Assembly: GCA_038238555.1 (NCBI GenBank)
Contig: JBBRXP010000002.1
Location: 31,990-95,989 of the forward strand
Length of the DNA stretch: 64,000 bases
Direction: 5' to 3'
DNA from: JANNXQ01 sp038238555
GTDB lineage: Bacteria > Verrucomicrobiota > Verrucomicrobiia > Chthoniobacterales > Chthoniobacteraceae
In this document: positions 44,381 to 51,603 of the stretch, piece after piece
Layout: each line of letters starts with the position of its first letter
Position numbering within the stretch: the first letter of the stretch is position 1
Translations under genes and position numbers: made by a program
The notes under the pieces: generated by a model
Told to the model about the DNA's origin: nothing
The model's database searches: none
Seen by the model: only the letters and a program-made list of their open reading frames with translations

Positions 44381-45190
44381 ATGTCTCACCTCTTTGATCT
44401 CTCAAATGAAGTCGCCGTCGTCATCGGCGCCACGGGCGTGCTCGGCGGCGCGCTGGCCGAAGGGCTCGCGCAAGCCGGCGCAAAAGTCGCCGTGCTAGGC
44501 CGCAACGCCACGCGCGGCCAGAAGCGCGTGAAGACCATCCGCGACGCGGGCGGCACGGCGCAATTTTTCACGGCCGACGCGATGGACCGCGCGTCCGTCC
44601 ACGCCGCGCACGAAGCCCTCGCTGCCGCGCTCGGCGCACCGTCGATCCTCGTGAATGCCGCGGGCGGCAACGATCCGAAAGTCACCATCACCGCCGAGCG
44701 CGCCATCGAGCACATCGCGCTTGAAGACTGGCGTGCGAACTTCGACTTGAACCTCATCGGCGGCGTCCTGCTGCCGTGCCAGGAGTTCGGCCCCGCCATG
44801 TGCGCGCGCGGGCGCGGCTCCATCATCAATATCGCCAGCGTCTCCGCGCACCTGCCGCTCTCGCGCGTGGTGGCTTACTCCGCGAGCAAGGCCGCCGTGC
44901 TCTCGCTCTCGCAATTCCTCGCGCGCGAATGGGCCGCGAAAAATGTGCGCGTCAACACGCTCACGCCCGGCTTTTTCCCCGCCGAACAAAATCGCAAGCT
45001 GCTCTTCAACGACGACGGCACGCCGACCGCGCGCACCGAGGCCATCTGGGGCCACACTCCGATGAAGCGCTTCGGCGAAAGCCGCGAGCTCATCGGCGCC
45101 TGCATCTTCCTCGCGAGCGAGGCCGCCGCCAGCTTCGTCACCGGCACGGACATTCGCGTGGACGGCGGGTATCTGAGCCAGACGATCTGA
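44381..45190 (+). CDS. short-chain dehydrogenase/reductase (D-mannonate oxidoreductase-like)
   Basis: 269 residues from ATG 44381. The Rossmann start is VAVVIGATGVLGGALAEGLA (TGxxGxG variant). Catalytic elements are IINIASVSAHLPLSRVVAYS, ASKAAVLSLSQFLAREWA (Ser, Tyr-x-x-x-Lys), NVRVNTLTPGFFPAEQNRKL, FVTGTDIRVDGGYLS. The long insert with AAGGNDPKVTI and the FFPAEQNR..L motif match SDRs annotated as D-mannonate oxidoreductase/fructuronate reductase in PVC bacteria, fitting uronate catabolism. NAD(P) preference not assignable. Confidence 0.85.
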   Translation: MSHLFDLSNEVAVVIGATGVLGGALAEGLAQAGAKVAVLGRNATRGQKRVKTIRDAGGTAQFFTADAMDRASVHAAHEALAAALGAPSILVNAAGGNDPKVTITAERAIEHIALEDWRANFDLNLIGGVLLPCQEFGPAMCARGRGSIINIASVSAHLPLSRVVAYSASKAAVLSLSQFLAREWAAKNVRVNTLTPGFFPAEQNRKLLFNDDGTPTARTEAIWGHTPMKRFGESRELIGACIFLASEAAASFVTGTDIRVDGGYLSQTI

Positions 45191-45237
45191 GCTCAAGCGC
45201 CGCTTGAGCGCTGCCAGAAACTACGTAGCCTGCGTCC

Positions 45238-45486
45238 ATGAGTTCAGCCACCCTCGAAGTCTGGGAACAAATCCAAAAGCTCTCGAAGCGCGAGCAGGAA
45301 GAACTTCGCTACCGTCTGATCCGTGAAGCATGGCCCGAGTCTTCCGAGTCACCCGACTTTTTCATCGCGCCCGTTCCAATGGCGCCGCCGGGATACTTTG
45401 AGAACATCGACACGCGGGAGGAGATCGCCGAGGAGAACGAGTTTGCCCGGCATTCCGGAATCGAAGTTCCCGCCGATCTCGAATGA
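45238..45486 (+). CDS. small putative antitoxin, partner of the MazF-like gene
   Basis: 82 residues. MSSATLEVWEQIQKLSKREQ then EELRYRLIREAWP suggests an amphipathic helix pair; the acidic, flexible C-terminal half (NIDTREEIAEENEFARHSG) is as expected for a toxin-binding tail. The family is not recognised by name. The stop overlaps the ATG of the following gene by ATGA, so the call rests on context. Confidence 0.65.
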   Translation: MSSATLEVWEQIQKLSKREQEELRYRLIREAWPESSESPDFFIAPVPMAPPGYFENIDTREEIAEENEFARHSGIEVPADLE

Positions 45487-45815
45487 GACAGTGGGAGGTT
45501 TACATGTTTCCCTTCCGCGTGGAGCAGCCGCATCCGGCGGTGATCCTCTCCACCGACGAGCGTTGCGCGAATCCCGACCACGACCGCGTCAACGCGCTTA
45601 TCTGCACCTCGGTGCGGCTGAACCGACCGCTCAAAAATTCCGAAGCGCCACTCGACGAAAGCGACGGACTGGATTGGCTGACCGCGGTGCGCTGCGATGT
45701 GATCCACTTCCTGCGGAAGGAGCTTTTTCTCGAACGTCGCGGCATGGTGAGTGCGCCACGCCGCGTGGCGATTTCACGAACGCTGATTCACTGCCTTCGC
45801 CTGCCAACCTACTGA
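45483..45815 (+). CDS. PemK/MazF-like toxin
   Basis: 110 residues. It opens MRQWEVYMFPFRVEQPHPAV, continues ILSTDERCANPDHDRVNALI and TSVRLNRPL, and closes DWLTAVRCDVIHFLRKELFL then VSAPRRVAISRTLI. This is the MazF/PemK barrel order (GxVxxxxF.. HPavIls... vn.l.cts...... gl...s.v.c d.i..l.k). It would cleave mRNA when freed from the upstream partner. Confidence 0.7.
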   Translation: MRQWEVYMFPFRVEQPHPAVILSTDERCANPDHDRVNALICTSVRLNRPLKNSEAPLDESDGLDWLTAVRCDVIHFLRKELFLERRGMVSAPRRVAISRTLIHCLRLPTY

Positions 45816-45827
45816 TCCCTGTGTCCC

Positions 45828-47108
45828 ATGAGCACCCTTTCCCTCACCGCCTCCGCCGGTGCGTTCCTCTCCTCGGAACAAGCTCGCACGCTCATCGCGG
45901 AAGCGTGCCCGGCCAAGGAGTATCGCGACAAGAAAATCCTCCTCATCGTTCCCGACGCCACGCGCACCTGTCCGCTCGGGATGCTCTTTGCCAGGCTCTT
46001 CGATCAAGTCGGCGCTGTGACTCGCGCGCTCGATGTGATGATCGCGCTCGGCACTCACCAGCCGATGAGCGAGGAGGCCATCTGCCAGCGGCTCGAGATC
46101 ACGGTCGAGGAGCGGCGCGGAAAATTCGGCGGCGTCCGCTTCTTCAATCACGAGTGGGATAATCCCACCGCGCTACGCCACATCGGCGATCTCACTCGCG
46201 AAGACACGCGCGCGCTCACCGGCGGGCTGCTCGAGATGGATGTGCCGGTCCGGGTGAACGCGAAAGTTTTCGACTACGATCAGCTCATTATCGTCGGCCC
46301 CGTTTTTCCGCACGAGGTCGTGGGCTTCAGCGGCGGGAACAAATATTTGGTCCCCGGCGTGAGCGGCCCCGAGGTGCTCAACTTCTTTCACTGGCTCGGC
46401 GCGGTAGTCACCAACCCGATGATCATCGGCAACAAGTGGACGCCCGTGCGACGGGTGGTCGATCGCGTGGGCGGAATGGTCGGCGTGCCGAAGCTCTGCA
46501 TGTGCATGGTGGTCGAGCGCGCGCAGCTTGCCGGCCTTTTCATCGGCAGCCCGGAAGCCGCATGGGAAGAGGCTTCCGAGCTCTCGAAGCGGCTGCACAT
46601 CACTTACAAGGAGCACCCGTTTCACACCGTCTTAAGCTGCGCGCCGAAGATGTACGACGAGCTGTGGGTCGGCGGAAAGTGCATGTACAAGCTCGAGCCC
46701 GTGGTGGCCGACGGCGGCGAGCTCATCATCTACGCGCCGCACATCCGAGAAATCAGCCTCACGCACGGCGACCACATCCGGCGCGTCGGCTACCACTGCG
46801 TCGAGTACTTGAGCAAGCAGTGGGACAAATTCAAAGACGTGCCGTGGGGCACGCTCGCCCACAGCGCGCACGTCGCCGGCATCGGCACCTACGAGGGCGG
46901 CGTGGAAAAATTGCGCATCCGGGTCACCCTCGCCACCGGCATCCCGGAGAGCGTGTGCCGCGAAGTGAATCTCGGTTACCGCGATCCCGCGAGCATCGAC
47001 CCCGCCGACTACGCCGATCGCGAAGACGAAGGCATCCTCCACGTTCCGAAAGCCGGCGAGATGCTCTACCATCTCCGCCACCGTCCCGCGTGGGCGCGCG
47101 AGATGTAG
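45828..47108 (+). CDS. LarA-like nickel-pincer-dependent racemase/epimerase family protein (DUF2088)
   Basis: 426 residues. LLIVPDATRTCPLGMLFARL (LarA DxTRPxP-type motif), DVMIALGTHQPMSEEAICQR (ALGTHxxM), VFPHEVVGFSGGNKYLVPGV with the Lys that binds the pincer cofactor in SGGxK, WTPVRRVVDRVGGMVG, and a C-terminal GVEKLRIRVTLATGIPE. The family inverts alpha-hydroxy-acid centres, including lactate and sugar acids. No larB, larC or larE is in the window, so cofactor supply must come from elsewhere. Starts 12 bases after the MazF-like gene. Confidence 0.82.
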   Translation: MSTLSLTASAGAFLSSEQARTLIAEACPAKEYRDKKILLIVPDATRTCPLGMLFARLFDQVGAVTRALDVMIALGTHQPMSEEAICQRLEITVEERRGKFGGVRFFNHEWDNPTALRHIGDLTREDTRALTGGLLEMDVPVRVNAKVFDYDQLIIVGPVFPHEVVGFSGGNKYLVPGVSGPEVLNFFHWLGAVVTNPMIIGNKWTPVRRVVDRVGGMVGVPKLCMCMVVERAQLAGLFIGSPEAAWEEASELSKRLHITYKEHPFHTVLSCAPKMYDELWVGGKCMYKLEPVVADGGELIIYAPHIREISLTHGDHIRRVGYHCVEYLSKQWDKFKDVPWGTLAHSAHVAGIGTYEGGVEKLRIRVTLATGIPESVCREVNLGYRDPASIDPADYADREDEGILHVPKAGEMLYHLRHRPAWAREM

Positions 47109-47110
47109 GT

Positions 47111-47154
47111 GCGACGCCCTCCGTCGCAGGAGTTGCCAGCGGCGCCCTCGCCGC
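47111..47154. repeat. paired hairpins with CCTC-type loops
   Basis: Hairpin 1 is GCGACG, loop CCCTC, CGTCGC (47111-47127); the spacer is AGGAGTTGCCA; hairpin 2 is GCGGCG, loop CCCT, CGCCGC (47139-47154). Two perfect 6-bp stems immediately after the LarA-like stop. Same architecture as the elements at 4981 and 26175, with unrelated stem sequence. It could serve as a terminator of the LarA-like gene. Confidence 0.7.
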
Positions 47155-47162
47155 CTGAAAAC

Positions 47163-47190
47163 TCCCATGTCCCCATTCCATTGTCCCGTG
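47163..47190. repeat. heptamer tract, GGACAAT/GGAATGG family (minus orientation)
   Basis: TCC recurs at 47163, 47170, 47177 and 47184, exact 7-nt register; on the minus strand it reads GGGACAAT-GGAATGG-GGACATG. It is the same family as the tracts at 7974 and 52814. No clear inverted partner. It lies 3' of the LarA-like gene and 3' of the convergent glycosylase gene. Confidence 0.6.
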
Positions 47191-47240
47191 CTTCTCCTCT
47201 CCTGTGTCCCTCTGCGTTGCGTTGGGGCGCAGCATCACGC

Positions 47241-47876
47241 TTACGCGGCTTTAAGAGGCGGCTTCTTCGACGCATCGGCGGCGCGCCAAAGGAACCAGGC
47301 GGCGGTCGTGCCGTGGGGCCGCCAGCGCTCGCCGTGCGCGAGGAGTTCCTTCGGCTTGGGCATTTCATCGAGACCGAAGGCGATCCGGAATCCATTGCGC
47401 ACGCCGAAGTCGTCGGCGGGCAGCACGTCGGGCCTGCCGAGTTGGAAGATGAGCAGCATCTCCACCGTCCAGCGCCCGACGCCGCGCACTTGCACGATCC
47501 GCTCGATGATCTCCGCGTCGGGCATCGAGCGGATGGCGCGCGCCGTCGGCACGGTGCCATCCAGAGTCTTTGCCGCGATGTCGCGGATGGCGGCGATCTT
47601 TGCCCGCGAAAATCCCACCGCACGCAACGCCTCGTCGCTGACCGTCGCGAGCGCCGCCGGCGAGGGAAAGCGCCCGTGCGGAAAGAGAGCGCGGAACCGG
47701 CGCAGGATGGAGCCCGCCGCGGTGCCGTTGAGCTGCTGATGGGCGACCGCATGGACGAGCGATTCGAAGGGCGAGCGCCGCGACTCCGGCTCGAGCGCGC
47801 AAGGCCCGTGCACGCGGATGAGCCGGCGCATCACGGGGCAGCGTTTGCTCAAGTGTGCGTGCGCTTCCGGAGTCAT
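47241..47876 (-). CDS. DNA-3-methyladenine glycosylase II-type enzyme (HhH-GPD)
   Basis: 211 residues from ATG 47876 (MTPEAHAHLSKRCPVMRRLI). FESLVHAVAHQQLNGTAAGS, FSRAKIAAIRDIAAKTLDGT, and the helix-hairpin-helix IVQVRGVGRWTVEMLLIFQL with catalytic Asp in PDVLPADDFGVRNGFRI. It ends with WRPHGTTAAWFLWRAAD. It excises alkylated bases in base-excision repair, resembling AlkA without its N-terminal domain. It converges on the LarA-like gene. Confidence 0.9.
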   Translation of the reverse strand: MTPEAHAHLSKRCPVMRRLIRVHGPCALEPESRRSPFESLVHAVAHQQLNGTAAGSILRRFRALFPHGRFPSPAALATVSDEALRAVGFSRAKIAAIRDIAAKTLDGTVPTARAIRSMPDAEIIERIVQVRGVGRWTVEMLLIFQLGRPDVLPADDFGVRNGFRIAFGLDEMPKPKELLAHGERWRPHGTTAAWFLWRAADASKKPPLKAA

Positions 47877-47980
47877 GGATTGGGAACCAGTGGTATAATG
47901 GCACAACTTCGGATTGTCAGGCCGGCAGAGGTGGCAGTGGCATTCTTTCGCGGCGGCGCCTACCTTGCGCGCTCTCTGCG

Positions 47981-49363
47981 ATGCCCAAAGTCTTCCTCAA
48001 AACCTACGGCTGCCAGATGAACGAGCGCGACTCCGAGCAGGTCGCGCGTGATTTGCTGGCGCGAGGTTACGAGCTTACGAGGAGCGAGACGGAGGCCGAT
48101 GTCGTGCTGCTCAACACCTGCTCGGTGCGCGACATGGCCGAGCAGAAGGCGCTGGGAAAAATGGGGCTCCTCGGCCGGCTGCGCGCGGGCAAGCCGGAGA
48201 TGATCTTCGGCTTCCTCGGCTGCATGGCGCAGAGTCGCGGCGCGGAACTCGTGCGCGAGGTGGGGCATGTGGACCTCGTCGTGGGGACGCAGAAATTTCA
48301 CAAGGTCGCCGATTACGTGGAGCAGATCGTGGCGCACAAACGCGCGCTGCGGGACCGGCTCATGGACGACGCGCGCTTCTCGATCGTGGATGTGGCCGAG
48401 GAGGCCGGTTCGCAGGAGACCATCCGCGAGCACGTGCTCGCCGAGCGGCAGGCCACGGCTTTTGTCTCGATCATGCAGGGGTGCAATATGCACTGCACTT
48501 TTTGCATCGTGCCGGCGACACGCGGCGCGGAGCGGAGCCGCGGCATCGCGGAGATCGTGGCCGAAGTGCGCGGGCTCGTGGAGCGCGGGGTGAAGGAAGT
48601 CACGCTGCTCGGGCAAATCGTGAATCTTTACGGGCGGCACGAATTCGAAAAGCGCGATGGGCTGAGCCCGTTTGTTCAGTTGCTCGAGGCCGTGCACGAT
48701 GTCTCGGGATTGGCGCGGTTGCGCTTCACCTCGCCGCACCCCATCGGCTTCCGGCGCGATCTCATCGAAGCTTTTGCACGGCTGCCAAAGCTCATGCCGC
48801 ACGTGCATCTGCCGATGCAGAGCGGCAGCGATCGCGTCCTCAAGGCGATGCACCGCGCCTACACTGCGGAGACATATTTTGAGATCACGCAGCGGCTGCG
48901 CGCGGCGCGGCCCGATCTCGCGCTCACCACGGACATCATCGTGGGATTCCCCGGCGAGTCCGATGCGGACTACGCGGCGACGCGCGAGATGGTTCAGCGC
49001 GTGGGCTTCGATAACGCGTTTGTCTTCCGCTACTCGCCGCGCCGCGATACGCCCGCCGCGGAGATGCCGCATCAAGTACCGGAGGCGATCAAGGAAGAGC
49101 GCAACGGGGATTTGCTGCGCATCGTGGATGCGCTCGCAAAGGCGAAAGGCGAAGCGCTTGCTGGCCAGCGCGTCGAAATCCTGTGCGAGGGACCAAGCCG
49201 CACAAACGCGGAGCGGCTCATGGGCCGCAGCCCCGGCAACAAGATCGTGATCTTCGAAGGCGACGCGCGGCACATCGGTGAAATCTTCGACGTGCAGATC
49301 GAGCGATCGAGCGGCTTCTCGCTTTACGGCACGCCCGTCACGCGAGGTCGGCGGGTGAGTTGA
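47981..49363 (+). CDS. miaB: tRNA-2-methylthio-N6-dimethylallyladenosine synthase MiaB
   Basis: 460 residues from ATG 47981. The N-terminal UPF0004 domain has three cluster cysteines (KTYGCQMNERDSEQVARDLL, LLNTCSVRDMAEQKALGKMG, FGFLGCMAQSRGAELVREVG). The radical-SAM motif is GCNMHCTFCIVPATRG (CxxxCxxC). TSPHPIGFRRDLIEAFARLP, HVHLPMQSGSDRVLKAMHRA and TTDIIVGFPGESDADYAATR follow, then a TRAM domain. It methylthiolates A37 of tRNAs. The variant LGQIVNLYG replaces the usual LGQNVNSY. Its 3' end overlaps the convergent mobA by 26 bases. Confidence 0.95.
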   Translation: MPKVFLKTYGCQMNERDSEQVARDLLARGYELTRSETEADVVLLNTCSVRDMAEQKALGKMGLLGRLRAGKPEMIFGFLGCMAQSRGAELVREVGHVDLVVGTQKFHKVADYVEQIVAHKRALRDRLMDDARFSIVDVAEEAGSQETIREHVLAERQATAFVSIMQGCNMHCTFCIVPATRGAERSRGIAEIVAEVRGLVERGVKEVTLLGQIVNLYGRHEFEKRDGLSPFVQLLEAVHDVSGLARLRFTSPHPIGFRRDLIEAFARLPKLMPHVHLPMQSGSDRVLKAMHRAYTAETYFEITQRLRAARPDLALTTDIIVGFPGESDADYAATREMVQRVGFDNAFVFRYSPRRDTPAAEMPHQVPEAIKEERNGDLLRIVDALAKAKGEALAGQRVEILCEGPSRTNAERLMGRSPGNKIVIFEGDARHIGEIFDVQIERSSGFSLYGTPVTRGRRVS

Positions 49364-49901
49364 TATTGCGAAAAAGTGCGCGCAATGCGGGCGGCACTTC
49401 GTGCGCGGTGAGGAGGTCGGCATCGATCGCCTCCCGCACGAAGCGCTGCATCGAGCGGTCCTGGCCGCGCAGACATTCCTCCCCCACCGGGAGGCAGGCG
49501 CGGGGATACACGGCGGCGAGCGCTTCAAACCAACCGTCGATGGCGGGCACGATGCCGCGCCCTTGCTCGCACGCGCTCAAGAGATCGAGCAGGAACTCCG
49601 ACGTCATCGCCGGGAGGTCGATGGCGAGAACGAGCAGCCACTCGCTTTGCATCCGCCGCAGCGCGGTGACGACGCCGCCCAACGGGCCGAGGCCGGGCGC
49701 ATCATCCGGCACGATCTCGACTCCAGCGCCGGCATACGGACCGCCGAGCGGCCCCGCGATCCAGAGTGCGTGCGGCTTCACGGCCCGCAGCGTCGCGCAC
49801 TGCCGCTGCCAGAGCGGCACTCCTTCGATCGTCGTGCCCGCCTTGTCGCGGCCCATGCGCACGGACTTTCCACCGGCGAGCAGGACGGCTGTGAAGCGCA
49901 T
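49338..49901 (-). CDS. mobA: molybdenum cofactor guanylyltransferase
   Basis: 187 residues. MRFTAVLLAGGKSVRMGRDK is the nucleotide-binding start (LAGGxSxRMGxDK). IVPDDAPGLGPLGGVVTALR and WLLVLAIDLPAMTSEFL (metal-binding Asp) follow, with WFEALAAVYPRACLPVGEE as in MobA. It attaches GMP to molybdopterin to make the MGD cofactor. It is divergent from the MOSC-domain gene 62 bases away, a plausible functional pairing. It converges with and overlaps miaB. Confidence 0.9.
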   Translation of the reverse strand: MRFTAVLLAGGKSVRMGRDKAGTTIEGVPLWQRQCATLRAVKPHALWIAGPLGGPYAGAGVEIVPDDAPGLGPLGGVVTALRRMQSEWLLVLAIDLPAMTSEFLLDLLSACEQGRGIVPAIDGWFEALAAVYPRACLPVGEECLRGQDRSMQRFVREAIDADLLTAHEVPPALRALFRNINSPADLA

Positions 49902-49930
49902 AGGCTGCGGTTAAACAAACTTCCGGGTTG

Positions 49931-49960
49931 AGGAACAGGAAGAGGAAGAGGAAGAGGAAG
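49931..49960. repeat. AGGAAG hexamer tract at the MOSC gene start
   Basis: Five hexamers (AGGAAC then four AGGAAG) end 2 bases before the ATG at 49963. The tract is all purine except one C and contains several overlapping Shine-Dalgarno-like AGGA cores. Because it lies upstream of the start, length changes would alter ribosome binding and spacing without shifting the reading frame. Confidence 0.8.
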
Positions 49961-49962
49961 AC

Positions 49963-50442
49963 ATGACAGGCCAGCCGCCCCTCCGCATCCAGCACCTCTA
50001 CATCTCGCCCGGCCATAATTTTTTTGGCCACCACGGGCGAGTGGCGGGCGGGCACCCGAGCGTCGAGCTCCGCGAGATGCAGTGTCGGGCAGGGCGGGGG
50101 ATCGAAGGCGACCGGTTCTTTGACTTTAAGGCGGATTACAAAGGCCAGGTCACATTTTTCGAAATCGAAATATATGAGGAGCTCTGCGCGCGCTTCGATG
50201 TGTGGGACAAGCCGCCGTCGGTTTTTCGCCGCAACATCGTCACCGCGGGCGCCGATCTCAACGCACTCATCGGGCGCGAATTTGAAATCCAAGGCGTGCG
50301 TTTTCTGGGCGTCGCCGAGTGCGCGCCGTGCCACTGGCAGGACGGCGCCTTCGCTCCAGGCACGGAGGCGGCGCTGGAAGGGCGCGGGGGATTGCGGGCA
50401 AAAATCCTGACCGACGGCGTGCTGCGGGTGGATGCGGCGTAG
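49963..50442 (+). CDS. MOSC-domain protein (molybdenum-cofactor sulfurase C-terminal-like)
   Basis: 159 residues. LRIQHLYISPGHNFFGHHGR, MQCRAGRGIEGDRFFDFKAD (the GI.GDR motif of MOSC), VFRRNIVTAGADLNALIGRE (RRNI.T.G.DLN.L.G..F), and FLGVAECAPCHWQDGAFAPG with the conserved Cys. MOSC proteins bind or transfer sulfur to pterin-bound molybdenum. Next to mobA, in keeping with a molybdenum-enzyme role. Alternatively a detoxification role as in YiiM/YcbX. Confidence 0.88.
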   Translation: MTGQPPLRIQHLYISPGHNFFGHHGRVAGGHPSVELREMQCRAGRGIEGDRFFDFKADYKGQVTFFEIEIYEELCARFDVWDKPPSVFRRNIVTAGADLNALIGREFEIQGVRFLGVAECAPCHWQDGAFAPGTEAALEGRGGLRAKILTDGVLRVDAA

Positions 50443-50502
50443 CGCAGAGAGAGGTGAGAAGCGTTTGCATGGAGCGCAGACTGCCGGCGCGTGCCAGACA
50501 AG

Positions 50503-50574
50503 AACTTCAAACTCCAAACTTCAAACGGGCTTTCGATCGCACGCCGCATCGTTTGAAGTTTGGCGTTTGGCGTT
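50503..50574. repeat. heptamer palindrome (GTTTGAA/GTTTGGC type)
   Basis: The left arm (50503-50526), read on the minus strand, is GTTTGAA-GTTTGGA-GTTTGAA-GTT. The right arm (50551-50574) is GTTTGAA-GTTTGGC-GTTTGGC-GTT. They pair over 24 bases with three mismatches around a 24-base loop. It lies between the MOSC gene and the sugar-isomerase gene, and shares its unit with 26143-26170. Confidence 0.8.
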
Positions 50575-50666
50575 AAGTCTCAGACACAGACGGCATCGGT
50601 ATTGGTTCCCGCTACGCTGAGTTGGAAGTTGAATGTTGGGCGTCGGATGGGAGATGGTCGGCGTCC

Positions 50667-51509
50667 ATGAAACTTCTCCTCCCCATCCTCATCGCCACTT
50701 CGCTCTCCGCTTTTGCCGGCGACTTTGCGGGCACCGCTGGCCTCCAGCTTTTCAGCTTTCGCGAAGCCTTCAAGACCGACGTGCCCGGCACGCTCGACAA
50801 GGTGAAAGCGCTCGGCTTCACCGAGGTCGAGACGTCCAACCTCTACGGAATGCCGCCGGAAAAACTCGTGGAAATGTTGAAGGCCCGCGGGCTCACGCCG
50901 GTGAGCGGGCACTTCCCGTACGGCGCGCTGAAGAAGGATGTAGCCGCGCAGGTTGCCGAGGCCAAAGCGCTGGGAGTGAAGTTCGCGGCCTGCGCGTGGA
51001 TTCCGCACGACGCGGAAACTTTCGGCGAGGCCGAGGTGAAGCGCGCGGCGGCGGATTTCAACGCATGGGGCGAAGCGTTTGCCGCGCAGGGCGTCCGCTT
51101 TTGCTACCACCCGCACGGCTACGAATTCCAGCCCGTGACTGAGGGCGCGAGCGAGACTTCTTTCGACCGGCTCGTGGCCGAGACCCGGCCGGAGTTTGTG
51201 AACTTCGAGATGGATGTCTTCTGGGTCGTCCTCCCCGGCGCGGACCCGGTGAAACTGCTCGAGAAATATCCCGGCCGCTTCCTCCTCATGCACATGAAGG
51301 ATCTTCGCAAAGGCGCACCCACTGGCATTCACACGGGCCACGCCGAGAAGACCGACGACGTGGCCATCGGCACCGGCCAGGTGGATTGGCCCGCGGTCTT
51401 CCGCGCCGCGGCGAAGAGCGGCGTGAAGCATTACTTCATCGAGGACGAGTCGCCGATCGTGGAGGAACAAATCCCGCGGAGCCTCAAGTATCTTGAATCG
51501 CTGAAGTAG
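50667..51509 (+). CDS. exported sugar phosphate isomerase/epimerase-like protein
   Basis: 280 residues from ATG 50667 with a Sec signal (MKLLLPILIATSLSAFAGD). TIM-barrel elements: AGLQLFSFREAFKTDVPGTL, DKVKALGFTEVETSNLYGMP, ARGLTPVSGHFPYGALKKD, GVRFCYHPHGYEFQPVTEG, FVNFEMDVFWVVLPGADPVK (metal Glu/Asp), FLLMHMKDLRKGAPTGIHTG, and HYFIEDESPIVEEQIPRSLK. This is the xylose-isomerase-like family common among PVC secreted proteins. Substrate unknown. Single-gene unit bounded by palindromes on both sides. Confidence 0.88.
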   Translation: MKLLLPILIATSLSAFAGDFAGTAGLQLFSFREAFKTDVPGTLDKVKALGFTEVETSNLYGMPPEKLVEMLKARGLTPVSGHFPYGALKKDVAAQVAEAKALGVKFAACAWIPHDAETFGEAEVKRAAADFNAWGEAFAAQGVRFCYHPHGYEFQPVTEGASETSFDRLVAETRPEFVNFEMDVFWVVLPGADPVKLLEKYPGRFLLMHMKDLRKGAPTGIHTGHAEKTDDVAIGTGQVDWPAVFRAAAKSGVKHYFIEDESPIVEEQIPRSLKYLESLK

Positions 51510-51528
51510 CGGGAGGAGGGAAAGCTCG

Positions 51529-51591
51529 GAAGGACGGAAGGGACATAACGAACCGAAAAGTCATGAGTGTTTTGTGTCCCTTCTGTCCTTT
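51529..51591. repeat. inverted repeat between convergent genes (GGACGGAAGGGACA type)
   Basis: The left arm GAAGGACGGAAGGGACA (51529-51545) pairs with TGTCCCTTCTGTCCTTT (51575-51591), 15 of 17. It fills the gap between the isomerase stop (51509) and the membrane-protein stop (51604); a bidirectional terminator role is possible. Confidence 0.7.
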
Positions 51592-51603
51592 GATGGGTGA
51601 GGC

